Shown piece by piece: positions 32,139 through 41,585 of a stretch of 64,000 nt of DNA; the stretch's first letter is position 1; the number at the start of each line of letters is the position of its first letter. The stretch covers positions 186,001-250,000 of the forward strand of contig NZ_FOSV01000005.1 in the NCBI RefSeq assembly GCF_900114375.1. Reading direction: 5' to 3'. The stretch is from Methylorubrum salsuginis. Its GTDB lineage: Bacteria > Pseudomonadota > Alphaproteobacteria > Rhizobiales > Beijerinckiaceae. A program made the position numbers and the translations under genes. The notes under the pieces were generated by a model. That model searched no databases. It was not told the DNA's origin and saw nothing but the letters and a program-made list of their open reading frames with translations.

Positions 32139-33091
32139 ACAATCCCGCCCTCCGCACCGGCCTGATGGTGATCGCCGCCGCGATCGCCGTCGGCCTCTAC
32201 GCCTCGGTCTTCACCGTCGGGCAGATGCAGCAGGCGCTGGTGCTCCAGCTCGGCCGCGTCCGCGACGTGCTGAACCCGGTCGGCCAGAACAAGCCGGGCC
32301 TCTACTTCAAGGTGCCGTTCGCCGACAGCGTCGTGCTGTTCGACAAGCGCGTGCTCGACCTCGACCTGCCGGTGCAGCCGCTGCTCACCGCCGACCGACA
32401 GAATCTCGAAGTCGACGCCTTCGCCCGCTACCGGATCGTCGATCCGCTGAAGTTCTACCAGTCGGTCGGCACCATCGCCCTGGCCAACCAGCGTCTGGCG
32501 AGCTTCACCAACTCGGCTTTGCGCAACGTGCTCGCCCGCTCCAGCCGCGACGCGCTGGTGCGGACCGACCGCGCCCAGCTGATGAACGACATCCAGGACA
32601 GCGTGAACCGCGAGGCCAAGGGGCTCGGCGTCGAGATCGTCGACCTGCGCATGACCCGCGTCGATCTCCCGGCCAAGAACAGCCAGGCGGTCTACGACCG
32701 CATGACCTCGGAGCGGAAGAAGGAGGCGACCGACATCCGCGCCAACGGCGATCAGGCCGCGACGCTGATCCGCGCCAAGGCCGACCGCGACGTCACCGTG
32801 ATCCTGGCCGAAGCCAACCAGCAGGCCGAGGAGCTGCGCGGCGCGGGCGAGGCCGACAAGAACCGCATCCTCGCCGAAGCCTTCGGCAAGGACGCCGACT
32901 TCTTCGCCTTCTACCGCTCGATGCAGGCCTACGAGCACGCGCTGAAGGGCCAGGACACCAAGCTGGTGGTGAGCCCGAATTCGGACTTCTTCCGCTTCTT
33001 CTCGGATCCGCAGGGGCGTAAGCCCGAGGCGGCGAAGGGCGACGCCGCGAAGACCGAGTCGAGCCCCGGCACGACCGGCACGGTGCGATAG
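32135..33091 (+). CDS. hflC: HflC, subunit of the HflKC membrane complex
   Basis: A 318-aa protein with one N-terminal membrane segment (LMVIAAAIAVGLYASVFTV, residues 10-28). The SPFH domain (DKRVLDLDLPVQPLLTADRQNLEVDAFARYRI) follows, then the long helix RKKEATDIRANGDQAATLIRAKADRDVTVILAEA. Its Asp/Ala-rich tail is disordered. It pairs with HflK upstream; the start overlaps the hflK stop as ATGA, so translation is coupled. Confidence 0.96.
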   Translation: MNNPALRTGLMVIAAAIAVGLYASVFTVGQMQQALVLQLGRVRDVLNPVGQNKPGLYFKVPFADSVVLFDKRVLDLDLPVQPLLTADRQNLEVDAFARYRIVDPLKFYQSVGTIALANQRLASFTNSALRNVLARSSRDALVRTDRAQLMNDIQDSVNREAKGLGVEIVDLRMTRVDLPAKNSQAVYDRMTSERKKEATDIRANGDQAATLIRAKADRDVTVILAEANQQAEELRGAGEADKNRILAEAFGKDADFFAFYRSMQAYEHALKGQDTKLVVSPNSDFFRFFSDPQGRKPEAAKGDAAKTESSPGTTGTVR

Positions 33092-33203
33092 GACCCGAGC
33101 ACTGCGGCATCCGCGGCCGGCGCCCTTGATCGGGGTGCCGGCCGCCGAATCTATAGGCGAGCCTAAAAACCGGGCCGCACCCAAGACGATGAGGAAACCG
33201 CCC

Positions 33204-34751
33204 ATGATGCCCGCTGCGAGACTCGCCGCGAATGCCGACCGGGCCCGTCGGCCCTCGCTCGCCCGGCGCGCCGCCTCGGCGCTCTCCGCCGCGGTGCTGG
33301 GCGTTACGGTCGCCGCCGTGTCGCTGCCCCTGCCCGCCCTGGCCAAGGGCCCGGAATCGCTCGCCGACCTCGCCGAGAAGGTGACGGATGCGGTGGTCAA
33401 CATCTCGGCCTCGACCACGGTCGAGACCAAGAGCACCGGCCGCAGCCTGCCGCAGCTTCCTCAGGGCACGCCGTTCGAGGACCTGTTCGAGGAATTCTTC
33501 AAGCGCCGCGGCGGCCAGGGCAGCCCCAAGAGCGAAGACGACAGCCCGCGCTCGCCCTCTCGCAAGTCGAACTCGCTGGGTTCGGGCTTCATCATCGACG
33601 CGTCCGGCATCGTGGTGACCAACAACCACGTCATCGGCGACGCCAACGATATCCAGGTGATCCTCAGTGACGGCGTGAAGCTGAAGGCCGAGATCGTCGG
33701 CAAGGACCCGAAGCTCGACCTCGCGGTGCTGCGGGTGAAGCCGACGGCCGAGCGCCCGCTCAAGGCCGTGCCCTTCGGCGATTCCGACAAGATGCGCCCG
33801 GGCGACTGGGTGATGGCGATCGGCAACCCGTTCGGGCTCGGCGGATCGGTCTCCGCCGGCATCGTCTCGGCGCGGGGCCGCAACATCGAATCCGGCCCCT
33901 ACGACAACTACATCCAGACCGATGCGGCCATCAACAAGGGCAATTCGGGTGGCCCGCTGTTCAACATGGACGGCGAGGTGATCGGCATCAACACCGCGAT
34001 CCTGTCGCCGTCGGGCGGCTCGGTCGGCATCGGCTTCGCGGTTCCCTCGGGCACCGCCTCCCCGGTGGTGGAGCAGCTGCGCCAGTTCGGTGAGGTGCGC
34101 CGCGGCTGGCTCGGCGTGCGCATCCAGAACGTGGACGACGCCACCGCCGAGGCGCTCGGCCTCAAGGGCGGCGCCAAGGGCGCGCTGGTGGCCGGCATCG
34201 ACGAGAAGGGCCCGGCCAAGACCGCGGGGCTCGAGGTCGGCGACGTGATCGTCAAGTTCAACGGCGTGCCGGTGAAGTCGTCGAGCGAGCTGCCCCGCAT
34301 CGTCGCGGCGACCCCGGTGGGCAAGCAGGTCGACGTGCAGGTCGTGCGCAAGGGCGAGGAGCAGACGAAATCCGTGCTGCTCGGACGCCTGGAGGACGGC
34401 GAGAAGACCCAGGTCGCCACCGCGAAGCAGCCCGAGGCGGAATCGGTCAACCGCCAGATCCTCGGCCTCAGCCTCACCGGCCTCTCGGACGAGGCGCGCA
34501 AGCGCTTCAACATCAAGGACACGGTGAAGAGCGGCGTCGTTGTCACGAAGGTCGATCCGAACTCGACCGCCGCCGACAAGCGCATCCAGCCGGGCGAGGT
34601 CATCGTCGAGGTCGGCCAGGAAGCCGTTTCGGCGCCCGCCGACGTCACCAAGCGCGTCGAGGCGATGAAGAAGGAAGGCCGCAAGTCGGTGCTGCTGCTG
34701 GTCGCCGGCCTCAGCGGCGACGTGCGCTTCGTCGCGATCGGCCTCGACTGA
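33204..34751 (+). CDS. degP: DegP/HtrA-type periplasmic serine protease
   Basis: A signal peptide runs from the start through SALSAAVLGVTVAAVSLPLPALAKG. The trypsin-like domain has the catalytic His in VVTNNHVIGDA, Asp in KLDLAVLRV and Ser in NKGNSGGPLFN. Two PDZ domains follow (about residues 275-365, with GWLGVRIQNVDD, and 400-510, with GVVVTKVDPNSTAADKRIQPGEVIVEV). It degrades or refolds damaged envelope proteins. The ATG at 33204 is chosen over ATG 33189 and TTG 33126 because GAGGA lies eight bases before it. It follows hflKC, and joint control of envelope proteolysis is likely. Confidence 0.93.
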   Translation: MMPAARLAANADRARRPSLARRAASALSAAVLGVTVAAVSLPLPALAKGPESLADLAEKVTDAVVNISASTTVETKSTGRSLPQLPQGTPFEDLFEEFFKRRGGQGSPKSEDDSPRSPSRKSNSLGSGFIIDASGIVVTNNHVIGDANDIQVILSDGVKLKAEIVGKDPKLDLAVLRVKPTAERPLKAVPFGDSDKMRPGDWVMAIGNPFGLGGSVSAGIVSARGRNIESGPYDNYIQTDAAINKGNSGGPLFNMDGEVIGINTAILSPSGGSVGIGFAVPSGTASPVVEQLRQFGEVRRGWLGVRIQNVDDATAEALGLKGGAKGALVAGIDEKGPAKTAGLEVGDVIVKFNGVPVKSSSELPRIVAATPVGKQVDVQVVRKGEEQTKSVLLGRLEDGEKTQVATAKQPEAESVNRQILGLSLTGLSDEARKRFNIKDTVKSGVVVTKVDPNSTAADKRIQPGEVIVEVGQEAVSAPADVTKRVEAMKKEGRKSVLLLVAGLSGDVRFVAIGLD

Positions 34752-34776
34752 GCGTCGGCCGGCGGCGACCGCGACG

Positions 34777-35541
34777 GTGGGGCTCCTCGCCGTCAAGCTC
34801 GCCGTCACGCCGCTGCTGATGGCGCTGGTCACGCTGGTGAACCGGCGTTTCGGCTCGGCCGCCGGCGGCATCGTCGCCGGCCTGCCGCTCACCTCCGGGC
34901 CGATCTCGCTCTACCTCGCCCTGGAGCAGGGCCTGCCCTTCGCAGGCGAGGCCGCCCACGGGTCGCTGGTCGGCGTCGGCGCGGTGTTGGCCTCCTACCT
35001 CGCCTACCTCATGGCGAGCCGGCGCCTTTCGGTTTTCCCGTCTTGCTGGGCCGGACTCGCCGGCTTCACCCTCTGGGCGGTCGCTGCCGGACGGATCGGC
35101 GCGGACACCCTGCTCGTCCTCCTCGTCCTTGCCCTGGTCGGCCTGTTGCTGGCCTTCACGCGCGGCGCCCGCTCCGGCCGCCGCCCGGCGCGGCTGCCGG
35201 CCTGGGATCTGCCGGCGCGTATCGCCGTCTCCACCGGTCTCGTCGTGCTGGTGACGCTGGCCGCGCCGCTCCTCGGGCCCGCGGTCAGCGGGTTGCTCGC
35301 ACCCGTGCCGGTGATCGCGTGGCCGCTGATCGTCTTCGTCCACGCTCAGAGTGGGCGGGACGCGGCGGTCGCCACCATCCGCGGCACGGTGTCGGGCGCG
35401 GTCGGGCTGTGCGTGTTCAACCTCGCCGTGATCCGCCTCGCGCCGAGCGGAGGGATCGCGGGGACCTACGCGGTGGCGCTGTCGCTCGCGCTCGCGGTGT
35501 CGCTGGTGCTGGTCGGCGCCCTCTATCGCCGGAGAGCGTGA
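34777..35541 (+). CDS. Multi-pass inner-membrane protein of unknown function
   Basis: The 254-aa protein has about seven hydrophobic helices (for example LLAVKLAVTPLLMALVTLV, GVGAVLASYLAYLM, LLVLLVLALVGLLLAF, AVALSLALAVSLVLVGALY) joined by short Arg-rich loops. I do not recognise the family and see no catalytic motif. The GTG at 34777 lies 25 bp after degP, so it may share that transcript. It ends ten bases before the convergent serB. Confidence 0.75.
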   Translation: MGLLAVKLAVTPLLMALVTLVNRRFGSAAGGIVAGLPLTSGPISLYLALEQGLPFAGEAAHGSLVGVGAVLASYLAYLMASRRLSVFPSCWAGLAGFTLWAVAAGRIGADTLLVLLVLALVGLLLAFTRGARSGRRPARLPAWDLPARIAVSTGLVVLVTLAAPLLGPAVSGLLAPVPVIAWPLIVFVHAQSGRDAAVATIRGTVSGAVGLCVFNLAVIRLAPSGGIAGTYAVALSLALAVSLVLVGALYRRRA

Positions 35542-35550
35542 GCCCCGGCC

Positions 35551-36447
35551 TCAGCCCACGAACTCGGCCGCCGAGAACCCCTGAAGGTACAGCAGGGCCG
35601 TCAGGTCGCCGTGCTCGATCCGCACCCGCGCCGCCGCCGCGACCTTGGGCTTTGCCCGAAACGCGACGCCGATTCCCGCCTCGCCGAGCATCGGCAGATC
35701 GTTCGCCCCGTCGCCGACCGCCAGCGTCTCGCTCGCGGCGAGCCCGAGGCGTTCCCGCAATTCGATCAGCGTGGCACGCTTGGCCTCGGCCCCGACGATG
35801 GGCTCGACCACCCGGCCGGTGAGGTGGCCCTCGGCCACGTCGAGGACGTTGGCGCGGGTCTCATCGAAGCCGATTGCTGCCCCGATCGGTCCCGTGAACA
35901 GGGTGAAGCCGCCCGAGACGAGGCCGGTGAAGGCACCGTGCGCCCGCATCGTCGCGACCAGGGTGCGCCCGCCCGGCGTGAGGCGGATGCGGTCCCGGAT
36001 CAGCCCGTCGATCACGGCGACCGGCAGCCCCTTGAGCAGTCCGACCCGCTCGCGCAAGGCCGGCTCGAAGGCGATCTCGCCACGCATCGCCCGCTCGGTG
36101 ATCGCGGCCACCTGTGGCTTGATGCCGACGAGATCGGCGAGTTCGTCGATGCATTCCTGCTCGATCATGGTTGAATCCATGTCGGCGAGGAAAAGCCGCT
36201 TGCGGCGATGGGCGCCGCCGGGCAGCACGGCCACGTCGATCGGCTCGCCGGAGAGCGCCGTGCGCAGGCGCTCGGTGAGCGCGCCGGCCTCCCCCGGTTC
36301 GGCCGGGACCAGCAACTCGGCGGCGACCTCGCCGTGCAGGATGCGGGGCTGGTGATCGGTGCCGAGCACCCGGCGGGCCTCGGCGAGCACCGCGTCGGTG
36401 ATGGCGGGCCTGCCTGTGTTTGCTATCAGCGTCGCGACGAGAGTCAT
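35551..36447 (-). CDS. serB: Phosphoserine phosphatase SerB
   Basis: This HAD-family enzyme has the nucleophile motif LFLADMDSTMIEQECIDELA (DxDST). VSGGFTLFTGPIGAAIGFD, the conserved Lys segment EAKRATLIELRERLGL and AVGDGANDLPML (motif IV) also match. The N-terminal 80 residues form an ACT-like extension seen in other SerB proteins. It performs the last step of serine synthesis. The ATG at 36447 (MTLVATLIANTGRPA) is chosen; the frame upstream is a shadow of miaA. Its start codon lies on the opposite strand of a CATG that also offers miaA an ATG. Confidence 0.96.
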   Translation of the reverse strand: MTLVATLIANTGRPAITDAVLAEARRVLGTDHQPRILHGEVAAELLVPAEPGEAGALTERLRTALSGEPIDVAVLPGGAHRRKRLFLADMDSTMIEQECIDELADLVGIKPQVAAITERAMRGEIAFEPALRERVGLLKGLPVAVIDGLIRDRIRLTPGGRTLVATMRAHGAFTGLVSGGFTLFTGPIGAAIGFDETRANVLDVAEGHLTGRVVEPIVGAEAKRATLIELRERLGLAASETLAVGDGANDLPMLGEAGIGVAFRAKPKVAAAARVRIEHGDLTALLYLQGFSAAEFVG

Positions 36448-36472
36448 GCGAGAAATCTTCGAAGAGGACGCC

Positions 36473-37429
36473 GTGTCGGTGGCGGACGAAGCCCAAGACG
36501 GCCGCCCGGCCGCGGTTCTCATCGCAGGGCCGACCGCCTCGGGCAAGTCGGCGCTGGGGCTGGCGCTGGCCCGCGCCTTCGACGGGGTCGTGATCAACAC
36601 CGACTCGATGCAGGTTTATTCGGATTTACGCGTCCTCACCGCGCGCCCGAGCCCGGCGGAGGAAGAGCAGGCCCCGCATCGTCTCTACGGCAACGTCGAC
36701 GGCGCCGTGAACTTTTCCGTCGGTCACTTCCAGCGGCATGCCGCGGCGATCCTGAACGAGGCCGACGCGGCGGGCCGGCTGCCGATTTTCGTCGGCGGCA
36801 CCGGCCTCTACTTCCGCGCCCTCGACGAAGGCCTTTCGGACTTGCCCGAGGTGCCGGAAGCGATCCGCGACGCGATCCGCACCGAGGCCGAAGGTCGGCC
36901 GACCGAGGCGTTGCACGCGCTCCTCGCCGAGCGCGATCCCGAGAGCGCCGCGCGCCTGCGCCCCTCCGACCGGATGCGGGTGATGCGGGCGCTCGAAATC
37001 TTTGCCGCCACCGGCCGCCCGATCGGCTCGTTCCACGAGAGCCGCCAGCCCGGGCCGCTCGGGGGCCGCCCGCTTCTCAAGTTTTTTCTTGCCATCGAGC
37101 GCGAGGAGCTGCGCCGCCGGATCGACACGCGCTTCCTCACCATGATGCAGGACGGCGCTCTCGATGAGGTTGCGGCCTTGCGTGCAAAAAGCCTCGACCC
37201 GTTGCTGCCGGTGATGCGCGCCCACGGCGTGCCGGGGCTGATCGCGCATCTGGACGGCGCACTCTCGCTGGACGAGGCGGTGCAGCGGGGCCAGGGCGAT
37301 ACCCGCCGCTACGCCAAGCGCCAGCATACGTGGTTCCGCCACCAGATGGGGGCGGACTGGCACTGGCTCGCGCCGGAAGAGGCGCGAGCCCTCGCATTCA
37401 GTCGCCTGAGCGCTCCAGCCGGGCGATGA
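36473..37429 (+). CDS. miaA: tRNA dimethylallyltransferase MiaA
   Basis: The product has the P-loop AVLIAGPTASGKSALGLALA, the INTDSMQVYSDLRVLTARPS segment with the catalytic Asp/Ser, GGTGLYFRALDEGL, and the C-terminal RRYAKRQHTWFRHQM. MiaA adds a dimethylallyl group to A37 of tRNAs reading UNN codons. The GTG at 36473 has AGAGGA six bases upstream and is preferred. An ATG at 36446 is also in frame and would overlap the serB start codon on the other strand. Its 3' end overlaps the convergent dehydrogenase gene by 32 bp. Confidence 0.95.
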   Translation: MSVADEAQDGRPAAVLIAGPTASGKSALGLALARAFDGVVINTDSMQVYSDLRVLTARPSPAEEEQAPHRLYGNVDGAVNFSVGHFQRHAAAILNEADAAGRLPIFVGGTGLYFRALDEGLSDLPEVPEAIRDAIRTEAEGRPTEALHALLAERDPESAARLRPSDRMRVMRALEIFAATGRPIGSFHESRQPGPLGGRPLLKFFLAIEREELRRRIDTRFLTMMQDGALDEVAALRAKSLDPLLPVMRAHGVPGLIAHLDGALSLDEAVQRGQGDTRRYAKRQHTWFRHQMGADWHWLAPEEARALAFSRLSAPAGR

Positions 37430-38273
37430 GCGAAGAGGTGTCCCAGCGCTTGCCGCCCATGGCCTCGACCTCGGCATAGAACTGATCGACCAGGGCCGTC
37501 ACCGGCAGCCGGGCGCCGTTGCGGCGGGATTCGGCGAGCAGGATGCCGAGATCCTTGCGCATCCACTCGACCGCGAAGCCGAAATCGAACTTTTTAGCAT
37601 TCATGGTCTTGCCGCGATTCTCCATCTGCCAGGAGCCGGCGGCGCCCTTGGAGATCACCTCCAGCACCGCCTCGACATCGAGCCCGGCGCGCTTGGCGAA
37701 GTGGATCGCCTCGGACAATCCCTGCACCAGACCGGCGATGGCGATCTGGTTGACCATCTTGGTGAGCTGGCCCGCGCCCGAGGGCCCCAGCAGGCGGCAG
37801 GAGCGGGCGTAGGCTCCGATCACCGGCTCGACCTCGGCGAACGCGCCCTCGTCGCCGCCGCACATCACGGTGAGCACTCCGTTTTCGGCGCCCGCTTGCC
37901 CGCCGGAGACCGGCGCATCGATGAAGCGAAGCCCCGCGGCATCGGCCGCCGCCGACAGCTCGCGCGCCACCTCGGCAGACGCCGTGGTGTGATCGACGAA
38001 GACCGCGCCTTTTTGCATCCCGGCGAAGGCGCCGTCCGCGCCCAGCACCACCGAGCGCAGGTCGTCGTCGTTGCCGACGCAGGCGAAGACGATCGCAGCC
38101 CCCGCCGCCGCCTCCCGCGGCGTCGCGGCGGCCCGCCCGCCATTGGCTTGAACCCAGGCCTCGGCCTTCGCCCCGGTGCGGTTGTAGACCGTAACCGTGT
38201 GGCCCTTCCTGGCGAGATGTCCCGCCATCGGCGCGCCCATCACGCCGAGCCCCAGGAATGCGACGTTGACCAT
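37398..38273 (-). CDS. NAD(P)-dependent beta-hydroxyacid dehydrogenase (3-hydroxyisobutyrate dehydrogenase family)
   Basis: The 291-aa protein begins with the Rossmann motif VAFLGLGVMGAPMAGHLARKG. The substrate loop FIDAPVSGGQAGAENGVLTVMCGG comes next, and the catalytic lysine is in GAGQLTKMVNQIAIAG. Family members reduce or oxidise beta-hydroxyacids such as 3-hydroxyisobutyrate, tartronate semialdehyde or glyoxylate-type compounds. Neighbours give no clue to the substrate. The ATG at 38273 is clear; upstream residues in frame are noise. Confidence 0.92.
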   Translation of the reverse strand: MVNVAFLGLGVMGAPMAGHLARKGHTVTVYNRTGAKAEAWVQANGGRAAATPREAAAGAAIVFACVGNDDDLRSVVLGADGAFAGMQKGAVFVDHTTASAEVARELSAAADAAGLRFIDAPVSGGQAGAENGVLTVMCGGDEGAFAEVEPVIGAYARSCRLLGPSGAGQLTKMVNQIAIAGLVQGLSEAIHFAKRAGLDVEAVLEVISKGAAGSWQMENRGKTMNAKKFDFGFAVEWMRKDLGILLAESRRNGARLPVTALVDQFYAEVEAMGGKRWDTSSLIARLERSGD

Positions 38274-38403
38274 CGGTGCGGTGTCTCCGGCTTTGAGAGT
38301 TTGACGTGTAGCTCGCTGTACTCCCGAGCGGGTTCGCATTCAAAATGCCGTCCTCTCTCTGACGTTGCCGCCCCCTCCCCGCTCGGCTACGGTCCGCCCG
38401 CCG

Positions 38404-39606
38404 ATGACGGACCGCCCCGCCAAACAAAATCCCTATTCGGGGCTCGCCGATCACGCCTTCTGGGACCGGTCGGTCGGCGGGATTCCACTGTTCGCCCTCG
38501 ATCCGATGGCCGGGCCGCCGATCCCGGCGGGCTTTCGCCTCACCCGGCAGACGCGGATCGCCACGGCGGGGAGCTGCTTTGCCCAGCACATCGCCGACCG
38601 GCTCCAGGCCAGCGGCTATCATTACCTCGTCACCGAGGACGCGCCCGAGGGCACCACCCCCGAGACGGCGCGGTCGCGGGGCTTTCGCCTGTTCTCGGCG
38701 CGCTACGGCAACGTCTACACCGCGCGCCAGCTGCGCCAGTTGATCGAGCGGGCATATGGCCGGTTCACGCCGCAGGATACGGCCTGGACGCGACCCGACG
38801 GGCGCTTCGCCGATCCGTTCCGCCCGCGCATCGAGCCCGAGGGGTTCACCTCGGTGGAGGCGGTCGAGGCCGAACGGCAGGCGCATCTCGCGCAGGTGCG
38901 GCGGCTGTTCGAAGACCTCGACGTGTTCGTGTTCACCCTCGGCCTCACCGAGGGCTGGCAGGCCGCCGTGGACGGCGCCGCCTTTCCGCTCTGCCCCGGC
39001 GTCGCAGCGGGCACCTTCGACCCGGAAAAGTACGTGTTCGCCAACCAGCCGGTCGAGGCGGTGATCGCCGACCTCACCGCCTTCGCCGATGCGTTGAAGG
39101 CGGTGAATCCGGGGGCGCGGATCATCCTCACGGTGTCGCCGGTGCCGCTGGTGGCGACCTACGCGCCGCGCCACGTGCTGCAATCGACGGTGCACAGCAA
39201 GGCGGTGCTGCGGGTCGCCGCCCAGCGCCTCGCCGACACCCGCGACGATACCCTCTACTTTCCCTCCTACGAGATCGTCACCTCGCCCGAGGGCGCCTTC
39301 CGCTATCTCGAGAGCGATCTCAGATCCGTCAGCAAGGACGGTGTCGATCATGTCATGCGGGTCTTCTTCCGCCATCTCACGGAGGGCGGCGACCGCGACG
39401 TCCTCCCGGCCTCCTCGCGCAGCCTGCACGAGGCCCGGGCCGAGTTCGCCGCGCAGGCCGCGGTGGTCTGCGACGAGGAACTGCTCGCCGCCGGAGGCGT
39501 GCGGCCGTGGCTAGACGCATCCTCGTCGTCGGCAATAACTGCCAGGTCGCGGTCCTGGGCGGGTGCCTTCAGTTCCTTGCGCCGGATGCTGAGGTCGTCG
39601 CGGTAG
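38404..39606 (+). CDS. GSCFA-domain protein
   Basis: The family name motif is present as RIATAGSCFAQHIADRL (about residues 50-66). VFTLGLTEGWQA and ILTVSPVPLVATYAPRHVLQSTVHSKAVLRVAA follow. This gives the Ser, Asn-like and His blocks expected of SGNH-hydrolase relatives, so it may act on an acyl or acetyl group of a polysaccharide. The last 33 residues (DASSSSAITARSRSW onward) overlap the next gene by 100 bp in another frame and look unconstrained. The ATG at 38404 has no strong ribosome site. It pairs with the WcbI-like gene that follows. Confidence 0.88.
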   Translation: MTDRPAKQNPYSGLADHAFWDRSVGGIPLFALDPMAGPPIPAGFRLTRQTRIATAGSCFAQHIADRLQASGYHYLVTEDAPEGTTPETARSRGFRLFSARYGNVYTARQLRQLIERAYGRFTPQDTAWTRPDGRFADPFRPRIEPEGFTSVEAVEAERQAHLAQVRRLFEDLDVFVFTLGLTEGWQAAVDGAAFPLCPGVAAGTFDPEKYVFANQPVEAVIADLTAFADALKAVNPGARIILTVSPVPLVATYAPRHVLQSTVHSKAVLRVAAQRLADTRDDTLYFPSYEIVTSPEGAFRYLESDLRSVSKDGVDHVMRVFFRHLTEGGDRDVLPASSRSLHEARAEFAAQAAVVCDEELLAAGGVRPWLDASSSSAITARSRSWAGAFSSLRRMLRSSR

Positions 39607-40427
39607 AACCCGCGAACCTCGCTCTGTTCGAACCGAGCCCCGAGGGGCTGCTCGACCGGGCGGCGCAGGCCGATCTCACGGTTGGCCTGCCGTTCGAGAA
39701 GGGGCCGCTCGGCGCCCTCACCCCGGCCCGCCTGCGCGAGGCCGCGCGGGTCTACGTCCCGCTGCCGAGCATCGTCTTCCCGGCCTTCCATCCGGACATC
39801 GTCTATATCGACCACAAGGGCCGCAACTTCGGCTCGCCGATGGGCGATTATCACTCCGCGCTGATCGTCTACGGCTTCGCGCAGGGCTTCTCGGTGGACG
39901 CCATCGCGTCGCTAATCAGGGCCGAGGTGTTCGCCAAGGTCGGCTATCTCGACGACTGGTTCGGCGCGCGCGATTCGCTGCTGCGGCTCAGTCGGGAGCA
40001 CGGCTTCGACCTCGACCGGCTGTTCGCCGGCTGGATGCGCCGCGGCTGCTTCATGCACACGATCAACCACCCCAAGCTGTTCGTGCTGGAGGATCTGGCA
40101 CGGGCGGCCTTGCAGCGGGGCGGTATCCCGGCCCGCTCGGCGCGATGCGAGGACATGCTGCCCGATCCGCTGAGCGGCAGCGTGTGGCCGGTCTATCCGG
40201 AGATCGCCGCGCGCTACGGCGTCCCCGGCGGAACCACCTTCAAGCCGCCGCTCGGCGGCCTGAACTTCCTCGTGGACGCTGCCCGCTGCCTCGATCTCCG
40301 GGCTATGGTGGAGGGCTCGCTGGCGCACTACGCCCACACGCCGAAGATCGCGCAGCATTGCGGCCGGGTGCAGGGATGGCTCGGCAAGCGGGACGTGCGC
40401 GACACGCTGCGGCCGGTGGCCGGGTGA
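39507..40427 (+). CDS. WcbI-like polysaccharide biosynthesis protein
   Basis: The start RRILVVGNNCQVAVLGGCLQFL has the GNCQ-type opening of WcbI proteins. These were first described in capsule biosynthesis and have an SGNH-like fold that binds coenzyme A. Later conserved pieces are PSIVFPAFHPDIVYIDHKG and MHTINHPKLFVLEDLAR. The GTG at 39507 is forced: the motif begins only six codons later, so the gene truly overlaps the GSCFA gene by 100 bp. The two products probably act together on a surface polysaccharide, but no glycosyltransferases are nearby. Confidence 0.85.
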   Translation: MARRILVVGNNCQVAVLGGCLQFLAPDAEVVAVEPANLALFEPSPEGLLDRAAQADLTVGLPFEKGPLGALTPARLREAARVYVPLPSIVFPAFHPDIVYIDHKGRNFGSPMGDYHSALIVYGFAQGFSVDAIASLIRAEVFAKVGYLDDWFGARDSLLRLSREHGFDLDRLFAGWMRRGCFMHTINHPKLFVLEDLARAALQRGGIPARSARCEDMLPDPLSGSVWPVYPEIAARYGVPGGTTFKPPLGGLNFLVDAARCLDLRAMVEGSLAHYAHTPKIAQHCGRVQGWLGKRDVRDTLRPVAG

Positions 40428-40443
40428 GCTCTCAGCGTGAGCC

Positions 40444-41511
40444 TCAGCCCCCCGTCACGCTCATGTGCCGGGGCACGGCGGCCGGGCGGGCGCGCTCGAT
40501 GACGAAGTCGTGGCCCTTGGGCTTGCGCGAGATCGCCTCGACCACGGCGCGGGTCACCAGCGCGTCGTCGGGGGAGGCGCGGAGCGCCGCGCGCAGGTCG
40601 GCGGCGTCCTCCTGGCCGAGACACATGTAGAGCTTGCCGGTGCAGGTGAGACGCACCCGGTTGCAGCTCTCGCAGAAATTATGCGTCAACGGCGTGATGA
40701 AGCCGAGCCGCCCGCCGGTCTCCTCGACGCGGACGTAGCGGGCCGGGCCGCCGGTGCGGTCGGGCAAGGGCGTCAGGGTGAAGCGCTCGGCCAGCCGCTC
40801 GCGGGCGACCGAGAGGGGCAGGAACTGATCGGTGCGGTCGCCGTCGATCTCGCCGAGCGGCATCACCTCGATCAGCGTCATGTCCATGGCGCGCTCGTGC
40901 GCCCAGACCAGCATCGGCGCGATCTCGTCCTCGTTGACGCCCTTCAGCGCCACGGCGTTGATCTTCACCTTGATTCCGGCCTTCTGCGCCGCCTCGATGC
41001 CGGCGAGCACCACGGCGAGATCGCCCCGCCGGGTGATCGCCTTGAACTTTTGCGCGTCGAGCGTGTCGAGCGACACGTTGATGCGGCGCACCCCGAGATC
41101 GGCGAGTTCCGGGGCGAAGCGGGCGAGCTGCGAGCCGTTCGTGGTCAGCGTCAGCTCGTCCAGCGCGCCGCTCTTGAGGTGGCGCGACAGGCGGCGGAAG
41201 AGCTGCATGATATCGCGCCTCACCAGCGGCTCGCCGCCGGTGATGCGGAGCTTGCGCACGCCGCGATCCACGAACACGCCGCAGAGCCGGTCGAGTTCTT
41301 CCAGCGTCAGCAGGTCGCGCTTGGGCAGGAACTGCATGTCCTCGGCCATGCAATAGGCACAGCGGAAGTCGCAGCGGTCGGTGACCGAGAGGCGCAGATA
41401 GGTGATCGCCCGCTGGAACGGGTCGATCAGAGGGGCCGGTCTGAGACGCGTCGGCGCCTCGTCGCGAGAGGCCTCGGCGGTGTTCGGCTTGTCGGCTGAC
41501 AGATCCAACAT
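40444..41511 (-). CDS. moaA: GTP 3',8-cyclase MoaA
   Basis: A radical-SAM enzyme with the N-terminal cluster motif [23 protein letters not shown] and [20 protein letters not shown] follow. The second [4Fe-4S] site is [18 protein letters not shown], and the sequence ends in the Gly-Gly tail (MSVTGG) needed by MoaA. It makes the first intermediate of molybdenum cofactor with MoaC. The ATG at 41511 (MLDLSADKP) is preferred over one 36 bases upstream. No other moa gene is in the window. Confidence 0.97.
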   Translation of the reverse strand: MLDLSADKPNTAEASRDEAPTRLRPAPLIDPFQRAITYLRLSVTDRCDFRCAYCMAEDMQFLPKRDLLTLEELDRLCGVFVDRGVRKLRITGGEPLVRRDIMQLFRRLSRHLKSGALDELTLTTNGSQLARFAPELADLGVRRINVSLDTLDAQKFKAITRRGDLAVVLAGIEAAQKAGIKVKINAVALKGVNEDEIAPMLVWAHERAMDMTLIEVMPLGEIDGDRTDQFLPLSVARERLAERFTLTPLPDRTGGPARYVRVEETGGRLGFITPLTHNFCESCNRVRLTCTGKLYMCLGQEDAADLRAALRASPDDALVTRAVVEAISRKPKGHDFVIERARPAAVPRHMSVTGG

Positions 41512-41585
41512 CTTCGGCCATATGAGGGTTTGCGCGCCCGCCCACAACCGGGCCCGGCGCGGATCAGATACGCGAGACTGGCGGA

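Noticed and set aside
33126-33203. Upstream starts (TTG 33126, ATG 33189) for the DegP gene
   Set aside because: The ATG at 33204 has a proper GAGGA eight bases upstream; upstream residues add a leader before the signal peptide unlike other DegP proteins.
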